Program-made: the position numbers and the translations under genes
Origin: Flavobacterium akiainvivens
Lineage (GTDB): Bacteria > Bacteroidota > Bacteroidia > Flavobacteriales > Flavobacteriaceae
NCBI RefSeq assembly: GCF_001278115.1
Contig: NZ_LIYD01000005.1
Coordinates: 3,490,916 to 3,554,915, forward strand
Direction: 5' to 3'
Length of the DNA: 64,000 nucleotides
Shown here: positions 44,100 through 52,303 of the stretch, piece by piece
Layout: every line of letters begins with the position of its first letter
How positions within the stretch are numbered: the stretch's first letter is position 1
Notes under the pieces: model-generated
Database searches by the model: none
The model's input: only the letters and a program-made list of their open reading frames with translations
What the model was told of the DNA's origin: nothing

Positions 44100-44173
44100 G
44101 TTATTTTTAAGATACAGATGTTTTAATGGTAATGTGTTGTGAATGAGTGGTAAATGCGGTTTTGTGAAACGAA

Positions 44174-44198
44174 CATGATTTGCTTTTTGCAAATCATG
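44174..44198. promoter_or_regulatory. Candidate operator between AraC regulator and SDR
   Basis: Perfect inverted repeat CATGATTTGC-ttttt-GCAAATCATG in the divergent gap. A second short palindrome GTTTGCAAAC (44206-44215) lies next to it, sharing the TTTGC/GCAAA core. Position, 38 bp upstream of the SDR -7 box, suits a regulator. Confidence 0.5.
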
Positions 44199-44235
44199 GA
44201 TTGATGTTTGCAAACCCGGCCCTCTACACCTGTCA

Positions 44236-44243
44236 TAACTTTG
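44236..44243 (+). promoter_or_regulatory. -7 box of the SDR gene at 44265
   Basis: TAACTTTG within TAACTTTGTAGTAT, identical to the sequence before the SDR at 10302. A TTTG at 44207-44210 is 25 bp upstream, longer than usual. Confidence 0.45.
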
Positions 44244-44264
44244 TAGTATTAAAACAATAGTATT

Positions 44265-44993
44265 ATGAAACTTACAAACAGTAAAATTTTAATAACCGGC
44301 GGCGCCAGCGGCATTGGCCTGGGCTTAACCGAACGCTTTGTGCAACAGGGTAACACCGTTATAATTGTAGGCCGCAGGGAAAGCCTGCTTAACCAGGTAG
44401 CTGCCCGCCTTGATAACGTAATCCCTTTTGTGGCCGACCTCTCTGACTCCGCAGGCCGCCAGGGGCTGTTTAACTGGGTACAGCAAAACCATCCTGATTT
44501 AGAGGCATTCATCAACAATGCGGGCATACAAAACTGGATGTCAATACACGATGCTGATTTTATAGAGCGTGCAAAAGCCGAGATTGTTACCAATATTGAA
44601 GCGCCGCTGCACCTTACTGCCTTGTTTTCTGAATTAAAAAGCCTTAAAACACTTGTTAATGTAACATCAGGCCTTGCCTTCGTGCCGGCCAGCAAAATAG
44701 GTGTGTACAGCGCTACCAAAGCCTTTTTGCACTCGTTTACGCTTACTACGCGCTATGTGCTTCAGGACAGGGGTATAGAGGTAATAGAGCTTATACCGCC
44801 TGCGCTTGATACCGACCTTGGTGGCACGGGCATACACAGCCAGTTTCCGCCGGTTAGCGGTTTTGTAGACAGCGTGTTTAATGACCTTGAGGCCGGTAAA
44901 ACCGAGATTACCTACCTGCACAGTACCGATATGGCTATCGGCGGGCCGGAAGTGATAAAGGCAAGGTTTGATGTGCTAAACCCACCTAAATAA
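44265..44993 (+). CDS. Short-chain dehydrogenase (DltE-like)
   Basis: 242 residues. NAD(P) motif ILITGGASGIGLGLTERF, then FINNAGIQNW, Ser in VNVTSGLAF, and YSATK as the catalytic YxxxK. The rest (TTRYVLQDRGIEVIELIPPA) follows the DltE/uncharacterised oxidoreductase branch of SDRs. Substrate unknown. Divergent from an AraC regulator across a candidate operator, a common setting for aldehyde/quinone-responsive enzymes. Terminator directly behind. Confidence 0.92.
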   Translation: MKLTNSKILITGGASGIGLGLTERFVQQGNTVIIVGRRESLLNQVAARLDNVIPFVADLSDSAGRQGLFNWVQQNHPDLEAFINNAGIQNWMSIHDADFIERAKAEIVTNIEAPLHLTALFSELKSLKTLVNVTSGLAFVPASKIGVYSATKAFLHSFTLTTRYVLQDRGIEVIELIPPALDTDLGGTGIHSQFPPVSGFVDSVFNDLEAGKTEITYLHSTDMAIGGPEVIKARFDVLNPPK

Positions 44994-44994
44994 G

Positions 44995-45032
44995 AAAACA
45001 GAACCCCGGTGGAAGACGGGGTTCTGTTTTTT
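44995..45032 (+). terminator. Terminator of the SDR gene
   Basis: 14-bp stem (AAAACAGAACCCCG / CGGGGTTCTGTTTT) with an 8-base loop and T run; starts at once after the stop. Shares the GAACCCCGGTGG core with the hairpin at 43093. Confidence 0.85.
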
Positions 45033-45056
45033 ATGTTTCACACCGTGAATCCAAGT

Positions 45057-45075
45057 TCCGAAAGTGAAATATTAA
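45057..45075 (-). repeat. Second copy of the 19-bp motif of 11068-11086
   Basis: Inverted relative to the first copy; also lies downstream of an SDR gene, after its terminator. Confidence 0.6.
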
Positions 45076-45113
45076 GCACTTTTCTATGTGTTACTGTAGT
45101 AAAATACGTACAT

Positions 45114-45140
45114 AAAAAAACGCCCCAATTGGGGCGTTTT
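45114..45140 (-). terminator. Terminator after the MORN-repeat gene
   Basis: AAAACGCCCC-AATT-GGGGCGTTTT hairpin with an A run on the left (U tract on the minus strand), 27 bp past the stop. Confidence 0.85.
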
Positions 45141-45166
45141 GTCTTTGGATAAAACAATAACTGATT

Positions 45167-45514
45167 TTATTTGTTAACGGCTACAGCGCCCTGGTTCCAG
45201 GTTTTTACATCTTTGATTTTGCTGTTGCTGTAGTCAACTTCGCTAAGTGTGCTGCCGGTCCAAAAGAACCATTTACCCACCTTTTGGCCGTTTTCATACT
45301 GGCCCATAGACTGCTTGGTGCCATCGGCATTATATCCTACCCACGTGCCGTGCAGCTTGCCGTTGTTATAAAACCCGGTTTGCTTTACCTGCCCGTTATC
45401 ATAATAATAGGTAGATTTAACCATTTTGTCCTGTATTTCGTGTTTTGCTTTAGCGCTTTGTGCAGTCATCACTCCGGTAAACAACAGTGCGGCTGCAAAC
45501 ATTATCTTTTTCAT
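45167..45514 (-). CDS. Secreted MORN-repeat protein
   Basis: 115 residues. Signal peptide MKKIMFAAALLFTGVMTAQ, then MORN-type repeats: YYYDNGQVKQTGFYNNGKLH, GTWVGYNADGTKQSMGQYEN, GQKVGKWFFW. About three repeats. MORN proteins of this small secreted type are common in flavobacteria; function unknown. A -7 box TATCTTTG lies at 45554-45561 (minus). Confidence 0.85.
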   Translation of the reverse strand: MKKIMFAAALLFTGVMTAQSAKAKHEIQDKMVKSTYYYDNGQVKQTGFYNNGKLHGTWVGYNADGTKQSMGQYENGQKVGKWFFWTGSTLSEVDYSNSKIKDVKTWNQGAVAVNK

Positions 45515-45553
45515 ATCTGTCTATTTTTAGGGTTGTTACTTAAACTTCTTAAA

Positions 45554-45561
45554 CAAAGATA
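45554..45561 (-). promoter_or_regulatory. -7 box of the MORN-repeat gene
   Basis: TATCTTTG on the minus strand, 40 bp before ATG 45514. A TTTG lies only 14 bp further upstream, closer than normal. Confidence 0.4.
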
Positions 45562-45636
45562 ACGATTATTTTACACAAAGGATACGTTGACTTAACAATT
45601 TGGTAACATTGAATGAAAACTTAACATTGGAAAATT

Positions 45637-45663
45637 AAAAAATCCTGCGCAAGGGCAGGATTT
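45637..45663 (-). terminator. Terminator after the TlpA-like gene
   Basis: AAATCCTGC-gcaagg-GCAGGATTT hairpin with an A run on the left, giving a U tract on the minus strand. Confidence 0.75.
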
Positions 45664-45708
45664 ATTGGTGTTTTAAGCGAAAACGGTTTTTTGCCGTTTT
45701 TTACTTTT

Positions 45709-46692
45709 TTATTTTACTAATTTGTCTAATTGTTCCTGTAGGGCAGGGTCGCTTGGCCTTTTGGCATTGCTGTCTACCACATTTCCTGTAGGGTCAATTA
45801 GTATAAAGCGCGGAATAGAATCTATGCCATAAGCCTGTGTAAAGGCGCTTTGCCATGCGTTTTCGGCAAAAAGCTGCACACCGCCCAGTTGCTGGGTTTC
45901 AACAAATTTCTTCCATTTTTCATGGTCTTTTTTCTCGTCTATGCTAATGCTTACAAACTCAATGTTTTTGCCGTGGTATTTTTCCTCAATCTGTTTAAGG
46001 AAAGGTATTTCCCTGCGGCATGGCCCACACCACGTAGCCCATACATCTATGTAAACATACTTGCCTTTAAAGCTGTCAAGGCTGGTAGTGCCGCCTTTGT
46101 GGTTTTCAAGGTTAAATTTAGGCGATGGCTTGCCTTTCATTTGGTTAGCGGCTACTGTAGTCTGGGCTACGGCGGCAAGCTGCTGTTTGTCAACCTCAAG
46201 TTGCTTTACTATAATGTCCTTAAAGCCCGGGTCAACTTCAGGGTCGTTGGCAGCAGCAACAAGCTTCTTGTAAGACTCGTCTATTTTAGCGGTGGCCTCA
46301 TCGGCTGTTTTAATATTGTCAAAATAGGTTTGCAGCGCCTCGTTGCTCATCATCCTTTGTGCCAGCAGGTTGTTTTCTTTAGCGCCTTTGCCTGTAAACG
46401 TAATGGTTTCGTCAAACTCTTTGGCATCCAGTGTCATTTTAAGGTCAAAACCATCCTTAAGGTACAGCACGGCATACTCTGCACCATCGTTTAGTTCATA
46501 AAAACCGGCCTCCTTAACATCAACAGAACCGCTAAATTTACCTGGGGCAGTAGCCTTAATGCTGTTTTTTATACCTTCAGAATTTATTGTCAGCTCATCG
46601 CTGTTTGGGTTTTTTATTTCGGCGGTAAACTTTGCAGTTCCCTGTGCCCATGCACCGGCAGAAGCCAGTAAAAGCAGAAGTAATTTTTTCAT
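45709..46692 (-). CDS. TlpA-like thioredoxin-family protein
   Basis: 327 residues. Signal peptide MKKLLLLLLASAGAWAQ. The N-terminal half (20-180) is a beta-rich domain of the DUF4369 type, then a helical linker. The C-terminal thioredoxin domain (190-327) has the redox pair WCGPC (Cys222, Cys225) in VYIDVWATWCGPCRREIP, the cis-Pro region in DSIPRFILID, and a Lys-rich end. It acts in the periplasm as a disulfide reductase or in cytochrome maturation, like TlpA/ResA. Partner unknown. Single gene with own terminator. Confidence 0.92.
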   Translation of the reverse strand: MKKLLLLLLASAGAWAQGTAKFTAEIKNPNSDELTINSEGIKNSIKATAPGKFSGSVDVKEAGFYELNDGAEYAVLYLKDGFDLKMTLDAKEFDETITFTGKGAKENNLLAQRMMSNEALQTYFDNIKTADEATAKIDESYKKLVAAANDPEVDPGFKDIIVKQLEVDKQQLAAVAQTTVAANQMKGKPSPKFNLENHKGGTTSLDSFKGKYVYIDVWATWCGPCRREIPFLKQIEEKYHGKNIEFVSISIDEKKDHEKWKKFVETQQLGGVQLFAENAWQSAFTQAYGIDSIPRFILIDPTGNVVDSNAKRPSDPALQEQLDKLVK

Positions 46693-46818
46693 TTTTTCTC
46701 TTAATGGTTATTTAGTGTAAAGATACTGTATTAAACTTAATAACATTAAGATTATTGTTTGGTTCTTTTTGTGCCTGTACATAACCGGTATACCGCCCTA
46801 AACTATAAACTCTTTTTG

Positions 46819-46826
46819 TACATTTG
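46819..46826 (+). promoter_or_regulatory. -7 box of aspS
   Basis: TACATTTG, about 31 bp before ATG 46857. It covers the alternative TTG start at 46824, which is therefore excluded. Confidence 0.45.
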
Positions 46827-46856
46827 CAGCACCAAAATTTTACAAATAACATAATA

Positions 46857-48602
46857 ATGTACAGGAGCCATAACTGCGGGCAGCTTAATGCCTCGCATAT
46901 TAACCAGGAAGTAACACTCGCCGGATGGGTGCAAAAATCGCGCAACAAGGGTTTTCTTATATGGGTAGACCTACGCGACCGCTATGGTATAACACAGCTT
47001 ATTTTTGACGAAAGCCGTACAGATAAAGCCGTGTTTGACCTTGCCGCCACACTGGGCCGTGAGTTTGTTATACAGGTTAAAGGCACCGTTATAGAGCGCG
47101 AAAGCAAGAACCCTAACATGGCTACCGGCGATGTGGAAATTCTTGTTACAGAGCTTACCATACTAAATGCGGCACAGCTGCCTCCGTTTACCATTGAAGA
47201 TGAGACTGATGGTGGCGAAGACATCCGTATGAAGTACCGTTACCTTGATATTCGCCGCAACCCGGTTAAAAACAGCCTGCTGTTCCGCCATAAAGTAGCT
47301 ATGGAAGTACGCAACTACCTTAGTGGTAATGGCTTTATAGAGGTAGAAACCCCGGTGCTTATTAAGAGTACACCCGAAGGTGCGCGTGACTTTGTAGTGC
47401 CAAGCCGCATGAACGAAGGCCAGTTCTATGCCCTGCCGCAATCGCCACAAACCTTTAAGCAGCTGCTTATGGTGGGCGGTATGGATAAATACTTCCAGAT
47501 TGTAAAGTGTTTCCGAGACGAAGACCTTCGTGCCGACCGCCAGCCGGAGTTTACACAAATAGACTGCGAAATGAGCTTTGTGGAGCAGGAAGACATTATA
47601 CAAATGTTTGAAGGCCTTGCCAGCCACCTTCTTAAAGAACTTAAAGGTGTTGAAACAGGCAAGTTCCCGCGTATGATCTATGATGAGGCCATGAAAAAAT
47701 ACGGTAACGACAAGCCCGATATCCGTTTCGGTATGGAGTTTGGCGAGCTTAATGCCGTTGCACAGCACAAAGAATTTGCCGTGTTTAACAACAGCGAGCT
47801 TGTAGTGGGTATTGCCGTACCGGGCGCTGCTGCCTACACCCGTAAGCAGATAGATGAGCTTATTGAGTGGGTAAAACGCCCGCAGGTAGGCGCTACCGGA
47901 ATGGTATATGTTAAGTATGAGCTTGATGGTTCGCTTAAATCATCGGTAGATAAATTTTATGATGCCGAAGACCTTAAAAAATGGGCCGAAGTTACCGGTG
48001 CCCAGCCGGGCGACCTTATATTGGTGCTAAGCGGCGAGGCATATAAAACCCGTACACGCCTTAGCGCCCTGCGTATGGAGCTGGCTACACGCCTCGGCCT
48101 GCGCAACCCAGAGGTGTTTGCACCGCTATGGGTGGTAGACTTCCCGCTTTTAGAGTGGGATGAAGACAGCCAGAGGTTCCACGCCATGCACCACCCGTTT
48201 ACCTCTCCTAAGCCCGGCGATATTGCCCTGCTGGAGACCGACCCGGCTGCCGTGCGTGCTAATGCTTACGACCTTGTACTTAACGGCAACGAGATTGGCG
48301 GCGGTTCTATACGTATACACGACAAGGCCACTCAGGCGCTTATGTTTAAATACCTTGGCTTTAGCGAAGAGCAGGCTAAGGCGCAGTTTGGTTTCCTTAT
48401 GGATGCGTTTCAGTATGGCGCGCCGCCACACGGTGGCCTTGCCTTTGGTTTCGACAGGCTTGTAGCCATACTGGGCGGTCAGGAAACCATTCGCGACTTT
48501 ATTGCGTTCCCTAAAAACAACAGCGGCCGCGATGTAATGATTGATGCACCAAGCGTTATTGACGACAAGCAGCTGGATGAACTGCACATAAGGCTGAAAT
48601 AA
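46857..48602 (+). CDS. aspS: Aspartyl-tRNA synthetase
   Basis: 581 residues from ATG 46857 (MYRSHNCGQLNASHINQEVT). The OB-fold anticodon-binding domain comes first (VTLAGWVQKSRNKGFLIWVD). The class II catalytic core has motif 2 (FRDEDLRADRQPEFTQID), the bacterial GAD insert in the middle and motif 3 (GGLAFGFDRLVAIL) near the end. It charges tRNA-Asp with aspartate. Whether it is discriminating or also charges tRNA-Asn depends on gatCAB and asnS elsewhere in the genome. Terminator behind. Confidence 0.97.
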   Translation: MYRSHNCGQLNASHINQEVTLAGWVQKSRNKGFLIWVDLRDRYGITQLIFDESRTDKAVFDLAATLGREFVIQVKGTVIERESKNPNMATGDVEILVTELTILNAAQLPPFTIEDETDGGEDIRMKYRYLDIRRNPVKNSLLFRHKVAMEVRNYLSGNGFIEVETPVLIKSTPEGARDFVVPSRMNEGQFYALPQSPQTFKQLLMVGGMDKYFQIVKCFRDEDLRADRQPEFTQIDCEMSFVEQEDIIQMFEGLASHLLKELKGVETGKFPRMIYDEAMKKYGNDKPDIRFGMEFGELNAVAQHKEFAVFNNSELVVGIAVPGAAAYTRKQIDELIEWVKRPQVGATGMVYVKYELDGSLKSSVDKFYDAEDLKKWAEVTGAQPGDLILVLSGEAYKTRTRLSALRMELATRLGLRNPEVFAPLWVVDFPLLEWDEDSQRFHAMHHPFTSPKPGDIALLETDPAAVRANAYDLVLNGNEIGGGSIRIHDKATQALMFKYLGFSEEQAKAQFGFLMDAFQYGAPPHGGLAFGFDRLVAILGGQETIRDFIAFPKNNSGRDVMIDAPSVIDDKQLDELHIRLK

Positions 48603-48622
48603 TACATTGATTATTATAGTAT

Positions 48623-48653
48623 AAAACCGTGTCTTGCAAAAGGCACGGTTTTT
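48623..48653 (+). terminator. Terminator of aspS
   Basis: AACCGTG (48625-48631) and CACGGTT (48644-48650) stem followed by T's, 22 bp after the stop. Confidence 0.7.
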
Positions 48654-48687
48654 GTATTTTTACTTACAAACCAATCAAAATCCTTAC

Positions 48688-49365
48688 ATGAAAACCCTAT
48701 ACGCCTTATTGCTTGCCCTGTTGCCTGCTGTTGGCTTTACGCAGCAGGCCGTTACAACTATTGGTTCTTCTGCAACTGATACCAAACGCCTGTTGTTTGG
48801 GTTTAATGCCGGGGCTACTTATGCAGGCCTGCACGGCAACAATGCATCCGGAGAAAACAACACTACAATAGATTACCTTGTTGGTCTGTCGTTGGAAGTG
48901 CCCTTTAATAACAATTTTTCCCTTATTGGTAACGTAAATTATGAAAGGCTGGCCTTTACCCGAAACATCCCTTTTGGCTCAGGGGCCGATGCCTCAGAAG
49001 GAGGGTATGGCACCCGCCTTATTTTGCAAAACATTACCGTGCCTCTGAATGTTAAGTATTACATAGGGCAGTCTAAAGACTATTATATTAACGGAGGTGC
49101 ATTTGTGCGCTATTTTGTAGACCAAACGGTACGCATTAACGGCGAAAAGGTAAACGACGCCGGTTATGGCAGTTTTCAGGACTTTACCTATGGCGTAAAC
49201 CTTGGCCTGGGTATGTGTTTTGACGTAAATGAAAACAATACTATTAATGTAGAAGTGCGCGATAACCTTGGGCTCAGCAACATTACCAGGCAAACGGCTA
49301 CCGGTGCAAACAGCGTTAAAACAAATTCAGTCAACCTTATTATAGCTTGGCAGTTTGAGCTTTAG
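48688..49365 (+). CDS. Outer-membrane beta-barrel protein, tandem copy 1
   Basis: 225 residues from ATG 48688 (MKTLYALLLALLPAVGFTQ, signal peptide). A PorT-like/beta-barrel domain follows: LFGFNAGATYAGLHGNN, DYLVGLSLEVPFNNNFSLIG, NVKYYIGQSKDYYINGGAFV, and a C-terminal strand ending FEL. It is a paralogue of the gene 93 bp downstream (same signal peptide, same order of motifs). In flavobacteria such barrels can support T9SS (PorT) or have unknown roles; not enough here to choose. Longer reading frame from 48634 is not preferred. Confidence 0.85.
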   Translation: MKTLYALLLALLPAVGFTQQAVTTIGSSATDTKRLLFGFNAGATYAGLHGNNASGENNTTIDYLVGLSLEVPFNNNFSLIGNVNYERLAFTRNIPFGSGADASEGGYGTRLILQNITVPLNVKYYIGQSKDYYINGGAFVRYFVDQTVRINGEKVNDAGYGSFQDFTYGVNLGLGMCFDVNENNTINVEVRDNLGLSNITRQTATGANSVKTNSVNLIIAWQFEL

Positions 49366-49458
49366 CAGTCAGTTGTAATTTCCTTAACCAAAAAAATATA
49401 CAATCGGCTCCCGGTTTTTGGGGTGCTTTTTCTTATCATAACCAATTTAATTACTTAC

Positions 49459-50127
49459 ATGAAAACATTACATGCCTTACTGTTGGCCATGCTGCCTGTT
49501 GCAGCCCTTGCCCAGGAAATCACGCCCCAGTCACAACCCCTTAAATTTGGTATTAACGCAGGTGCTACCTATGCCGGTATACGCGGTAACAATGAAGCCG
49601 AAAAAAGCGATTATGCCCTTGACTACCTTGTAGGTGTTTCGCTTGAAGTGCCGCTTAGCGAAAGGCTTTCCCTGATTACTAACCTTAATTATGAAAGGAT
49701 AAGCTACAAACGCGATTATTATGTTGAAAACCCAAATTTTGACCCGTTTTTGCCGCCAGATGGGTATGAAATTACCGTTAGGGCTACCATGCAGTACCTT
49801 ACCCTGCCGGTTAACCTTAAATATTATGTTGGGGCATCTAAAAAGTTTTATATCAACGGAGGTGCTTTTGCGGGCTATTTTTTAGACGGAATTTCTAAAG
49901 TAAATGGCGATAAAATAAACGATGACTACAGCATATTTAAAGACTTTAACTTTGGTGCTAATCTGGGCGTGGGTGTGCGTTTCCCGGTAAGTGATACTAG
50001 TGATATTAATATAGAGCTGCGCGATAACCTGGGCCTTGCTAACATAAGTAAGGTGCCGGTAGTGGGCGATGGCAGCGTTAAAACAAATTCGGTAAACCTT
50101 ATGGTAATATGGCAATTTGGTTTATAG
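49459..50127 (+). CDS. Outer-membrane beta-barrel protein, tandem copy 2
   Basis: 222 residues from ATG 49459 (MKTLHALLLAMLPVAALAQ). Same domain as its neighbour: LKFGINAGATYAGIRGNNEA, DYLVGVSLEVPLSERLSLIT, YYVGASKKFYINGGAFAGYF, ending VNLMVIWQFGL. Alignment is continuous over the whole length, so this is a tandem duplication. Both genes have CTTACATGAAAAC around the start, so even the start context is copied. No regulator seen. Confidence 0.85.
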   Translation: MKTLHALLLAMLPVAALAQEITPQSQPLKFGINAGATYAGIRGNNEAEKSDYALDYLVGVSLEVPLSERLSLITNLNYERISYKRDYYVENPNFDPFLPPDGYEITVRATMQYLTLPVNLKYYVGASKKFYINGGAFAGYFLDGISKVNGDKINDDYSIFKDFNFGANLGVGVRFPVSDTSDINIELRDNLGLANISKVPVVGDGSVKTNSVNLMVIWQFGL

Positions 50128-50238
50128 CCAATGCTTTGAATTAAATCAATGATTAGGCTGATTAACTGTAATATTCCTTAAAACAATTCACTAAAAACCT
50201 TTTATAATAACCGATATTTAAATTTTTTAACATTTGTC

Positions 50239-50268
50239 TTGGTAATGTAAATAATAATTCTATCTTTG
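50239..50268 (+). promoter_or_regulatory. Promoter of the cold-shock gene
   Basis: TTG (50239-50241), 19 bp, TATCTTTG (50261-50268), an excellent match to the flavobacterial consensus. Start codon 28 bp downstream, so the leader is short, not the long cold-shock leader of enteric bacteria. Confidence 0.75.
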
Positions 50269-50296
50269 ACGCTTTATTAATTTTATTACCTACATA

Positions 50297-50491
50297 ATGC
50301 GAACAGGCAAAGTGAAATTTTTTATTGAATCTAAAGGATTTGGATTCATAACTGACGATGAAACAGGCAAAGACATCTTTGTACATGCTACCGGTCTTAA
50401 AGTTGAAAAACTGGCTGAAGGCGACAAAGTAAGCTATGTTGAACAAGACGGTAAAAAAGGTAAAGTAGCTGCTCAGGTTACTGCCATCTAG
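50297..50491 (+). CDS. Cold-shock domain protein
   Basis: 64 residues. MRTGKVKFFIESKGFGFI contains RNP1 (KGFGFI); RNP2 is DIFVHATGL. One-domain OB fold binding single-stranded RNA or DNA; acts as an RNA chaperone. The family is CspA-like; which paralogue cannot be told. Own promoter and terminator. Confidence 0.96.
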   Translation: MRTGKVKFFIESKGFGFITDDETGKDIFVHATGLKVEKLAEGDKVSYVEQDGKKGKVAAQVTAI

Positions 50492-50522
50492 TAATATATA
50501 TTACGCTTACCATTACCTTATC

Positions 50523-50551
50523 AAAGCTGCTCCATATGGGGCAGCTTTTTT
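50523..50551 (+). terminator. Terminator of the cold-shock gene
   Basis: AAGCTGCTCC-atat-GGGGCAGCTT hairpin followed by T's. The rest of the gap to nuoA is AT-rich, with only the nuo promoter recognised. Confidence 0.85.
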
Positions 50552-50720
50552 TATGTTTTTACTGTATTTATTGTAGGTTTTTAGGTGTTTTGTTAATAAA
50601 TGTTTAGCTATCAAAATAGTAGCGTAATAATTAGGTAATACTGCCAAAATAATGATAATATTATTTTTATTTAGAACCAATAAAAATTAAGGTTTTATTT
50701 TGTTTTCTTAATTAAAAACG

Positions 50721-50752
50721 TTGAATTTGTGCCAATATCACACGTATATTTG
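50721..50752 (+). promoter_or_regulatory. Promoter of the nuo operon
   Basis: TATATTTG at 50745-50752 with TTG at 50721-50723 (21 bp spacer; another TTTG at 50726-50729). ATG of nuoA is at 50784, giving a leader of about 25 nt. Confidence 0.6.
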
Positions 50753-50783
50753 TTGAATTGTTACATATATTATTACATAACTC

Positions 50784-51149
50784 ATGGAAACAAGCCAGGT
50801 AAGCTACATCCCAATCTTTATGCAAATTGCTCTTGCAGTGGGTTTTGTGGCAGGTACAATTGCCATTTCTAACATGCTGGGGCCTAAGCGCAATTCGCTT
50901 AATAAAGATAAAAACTTTGAGTGCGGTATAGAGTCGGTAGGTAATGCCCGTATACCCTTCTCGGTTAAGTATTTTCTTGTAGCCATCCTTTTTGTGCTTT
51001 TTGATGTAGAGGTAATATTTATGTACCCGTGGGCGGTAAACTTCCGCGAAATGGGTGTGGAAGGCCTTATCAAAATGGGCATCTTTATGTTCCTTCTTGT
51101 AGTGGGCTTCTTTTATGTAATGAAAAAGAAAGGGCTGGAGTGGGAGTAA
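50784..51149 (+). CDS. nuoA: NADH-quinone oxidoreductase subunit A
   Basis: 121 residues, three membrane segments. Marks: GFVAGTIAISNMLGPKRNSL, then KNFECGIESVGNARIPFSVK with the conserved ECG region, then FDVEVIFMYPWAV with conserved acidic residues. It is a membrane subunit at the junction with the quinone site of complex I. First gene of a 14-gene operon in the order A-N. Confidence 0.97.
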   Translation: METSQVSYIPIFMQIALAVGFVAGTIAISNMLGPKRNSLNKDKNFECGIESVGNARIPFSVKYFLVAILFVLFDVEVIFMYPWAVNFREMGVEGLIKMGIFMFLLVVGFFYVMKKKGLEWE

Positions 51150-51200
51150 TCAGGTATGCTTTTTGAAGCATTATACTGATAATCAAAAAACTGAATTACT

Positions 51201-51752
51201 ATGAGCGATCAAAAAGATATAAAAATAGTAGGTGCCCCTGCCGGTATAGAAGGCCAGGGCTTTTTTGCTACTAAGCTTGACGAGGTGGTGGGCCTTGCGC
51301 GTGCCAACTCGCTTTGGCCATTACCGTTTGCTACATCATGCTGCGGTATCGAGTTTATGGCTACTATGGCCGCTACTTATGACCTTGCCCGTTTCGGTTC
51401 TGAGCGTATGAGTTTTTCTCCGCGCCAGGCCGATATGTTGCTTGTAATGGGTACCATTGCCAAAAAAATGGCGCCTATTTTAAGGCAGGTGTACGAGCAA
51501 ATGGCAGAGCCCCGCTGGGTTATTGCTGTGGGTGCATGTGCCTCTTCAGGTGGTGTTTTTGATACCTACAGCGTGCTTCAGGGTATAGACAAGGTTATTC
51601 CGGTAGACGTTTACGTTCCGGGTTGCCCGCCAAGGCCTGAGCAAATATTAGACGGCATCCTTACATTGCAGGATATTGTTAAAAATGAGTCGGTACGCCG
51701 CAGGAGTTCTCCTGAGTACCAGGAATTATTGGCTTCTTACAACATAACATAA
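51201..51752 (+). CDS. nuoB: NADH-quinone oxidoreductase subunit B
   Basis: 183 residues. It holds iron-sulfur cluster N2, next to the quinone site. Ligands are visible: the adjacent Cys pair in ATSCCGIEFMATMA, Cys in GACASSGGVFDTYS, and Cys in VPGCPPRPEQILDG. The stop overlaps the start of nuoC by one base (TAATG). Confidence 0.98.
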   Translation: MSDQKDIKIVGAPAGIEGQGFFATKLDEVVGLARANSLWPLPFATSCCGIEFMATMAATYDLARFGSERMSFSPRQADMLLVMGTIAKKMAPILRQVYEQMAEPRWVIAVGACASSGGVFDTYSVLQGIDKVIPVDVYVPGCPPRPEQILDGILTLQDIVKNESVRRRSSPEYQELLASYNIT

Positions 51753-52282
51753 TGGCATTAGAAACCACTGTAATAGAAGATAAGCTAACGGAAAAATTTG
51801 GAGACAAAGTTTTCGGTTTTGTAGATATAAAAGATATGTTCTCTTTTGAGGTAGAGGCTGCTTCGGCTAACGATGTGCTTCGTTTCCTTAAAGAAGATGC
51901 GGTGCTGCGCTTTAACTTCCTTACCGATGTTTGCGGCGTGCACTACCCGGATAACGAGGTTGAAAGGCAGTTTGCTGTGGTGTACCACCTGCACAACTGG
52001 ATGGACAATGTGCGCATCCGCATAAAGGCGTTCCTTAACGGCGAAAACCCTGAAATAGACAGTGCTACAAACCTGTATCTTGGTGCTAACTGGCAGGAAC
52101 GCGAAACCTACGATTTTTACGGTATTATATTTAAAGGCCACCCGCAGCTTAAGCGCATCCTTAATATGGATGAAATGACGGTATTCCCTATGCGTAAGGA
52201 ATATCCAATGGAAGACGGCGGCCGTACCGATAAAGACGACCGTTTCTTTGGCCGCAAGCCGGATAACGTTAACAATAATTAA
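51752..52282 (+). CDS. nuoC: NADH-quinone oxidoreductase subunit C
   Basis: 176 residues. Separate from NuoD, unlike the fused NuoCD of E. coli. Marks: FLTDVCGVHYPD, RQFAVVYHLHNWMDNVRIRI, and ERETYDFYGIIFKGHPQLKR, the signature of the 30-kDa subunit. It braces the hydrophilic arm. It overlaps nuoB by one base. Confidence 0.97.
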   Translation: MALETTVIEDKLTEKFGDKVFGFVDIKDMFSFEVEAASANDVLRFLKEDAVLRFNFLTDVCGVHYPDNEVERQFAVVYHLHNWMDNVRIRIKAFLNGENPEIDSATNLYLGANWQERETYDFYGIIFKGHPQLKRILNMDEMTVFPMRKEYPMEDGGRTDKDDRFFGRKPDNVNNN

Positions 52283-52303
52283 TTGGCAAAATAAGTATAT
52301 ACA

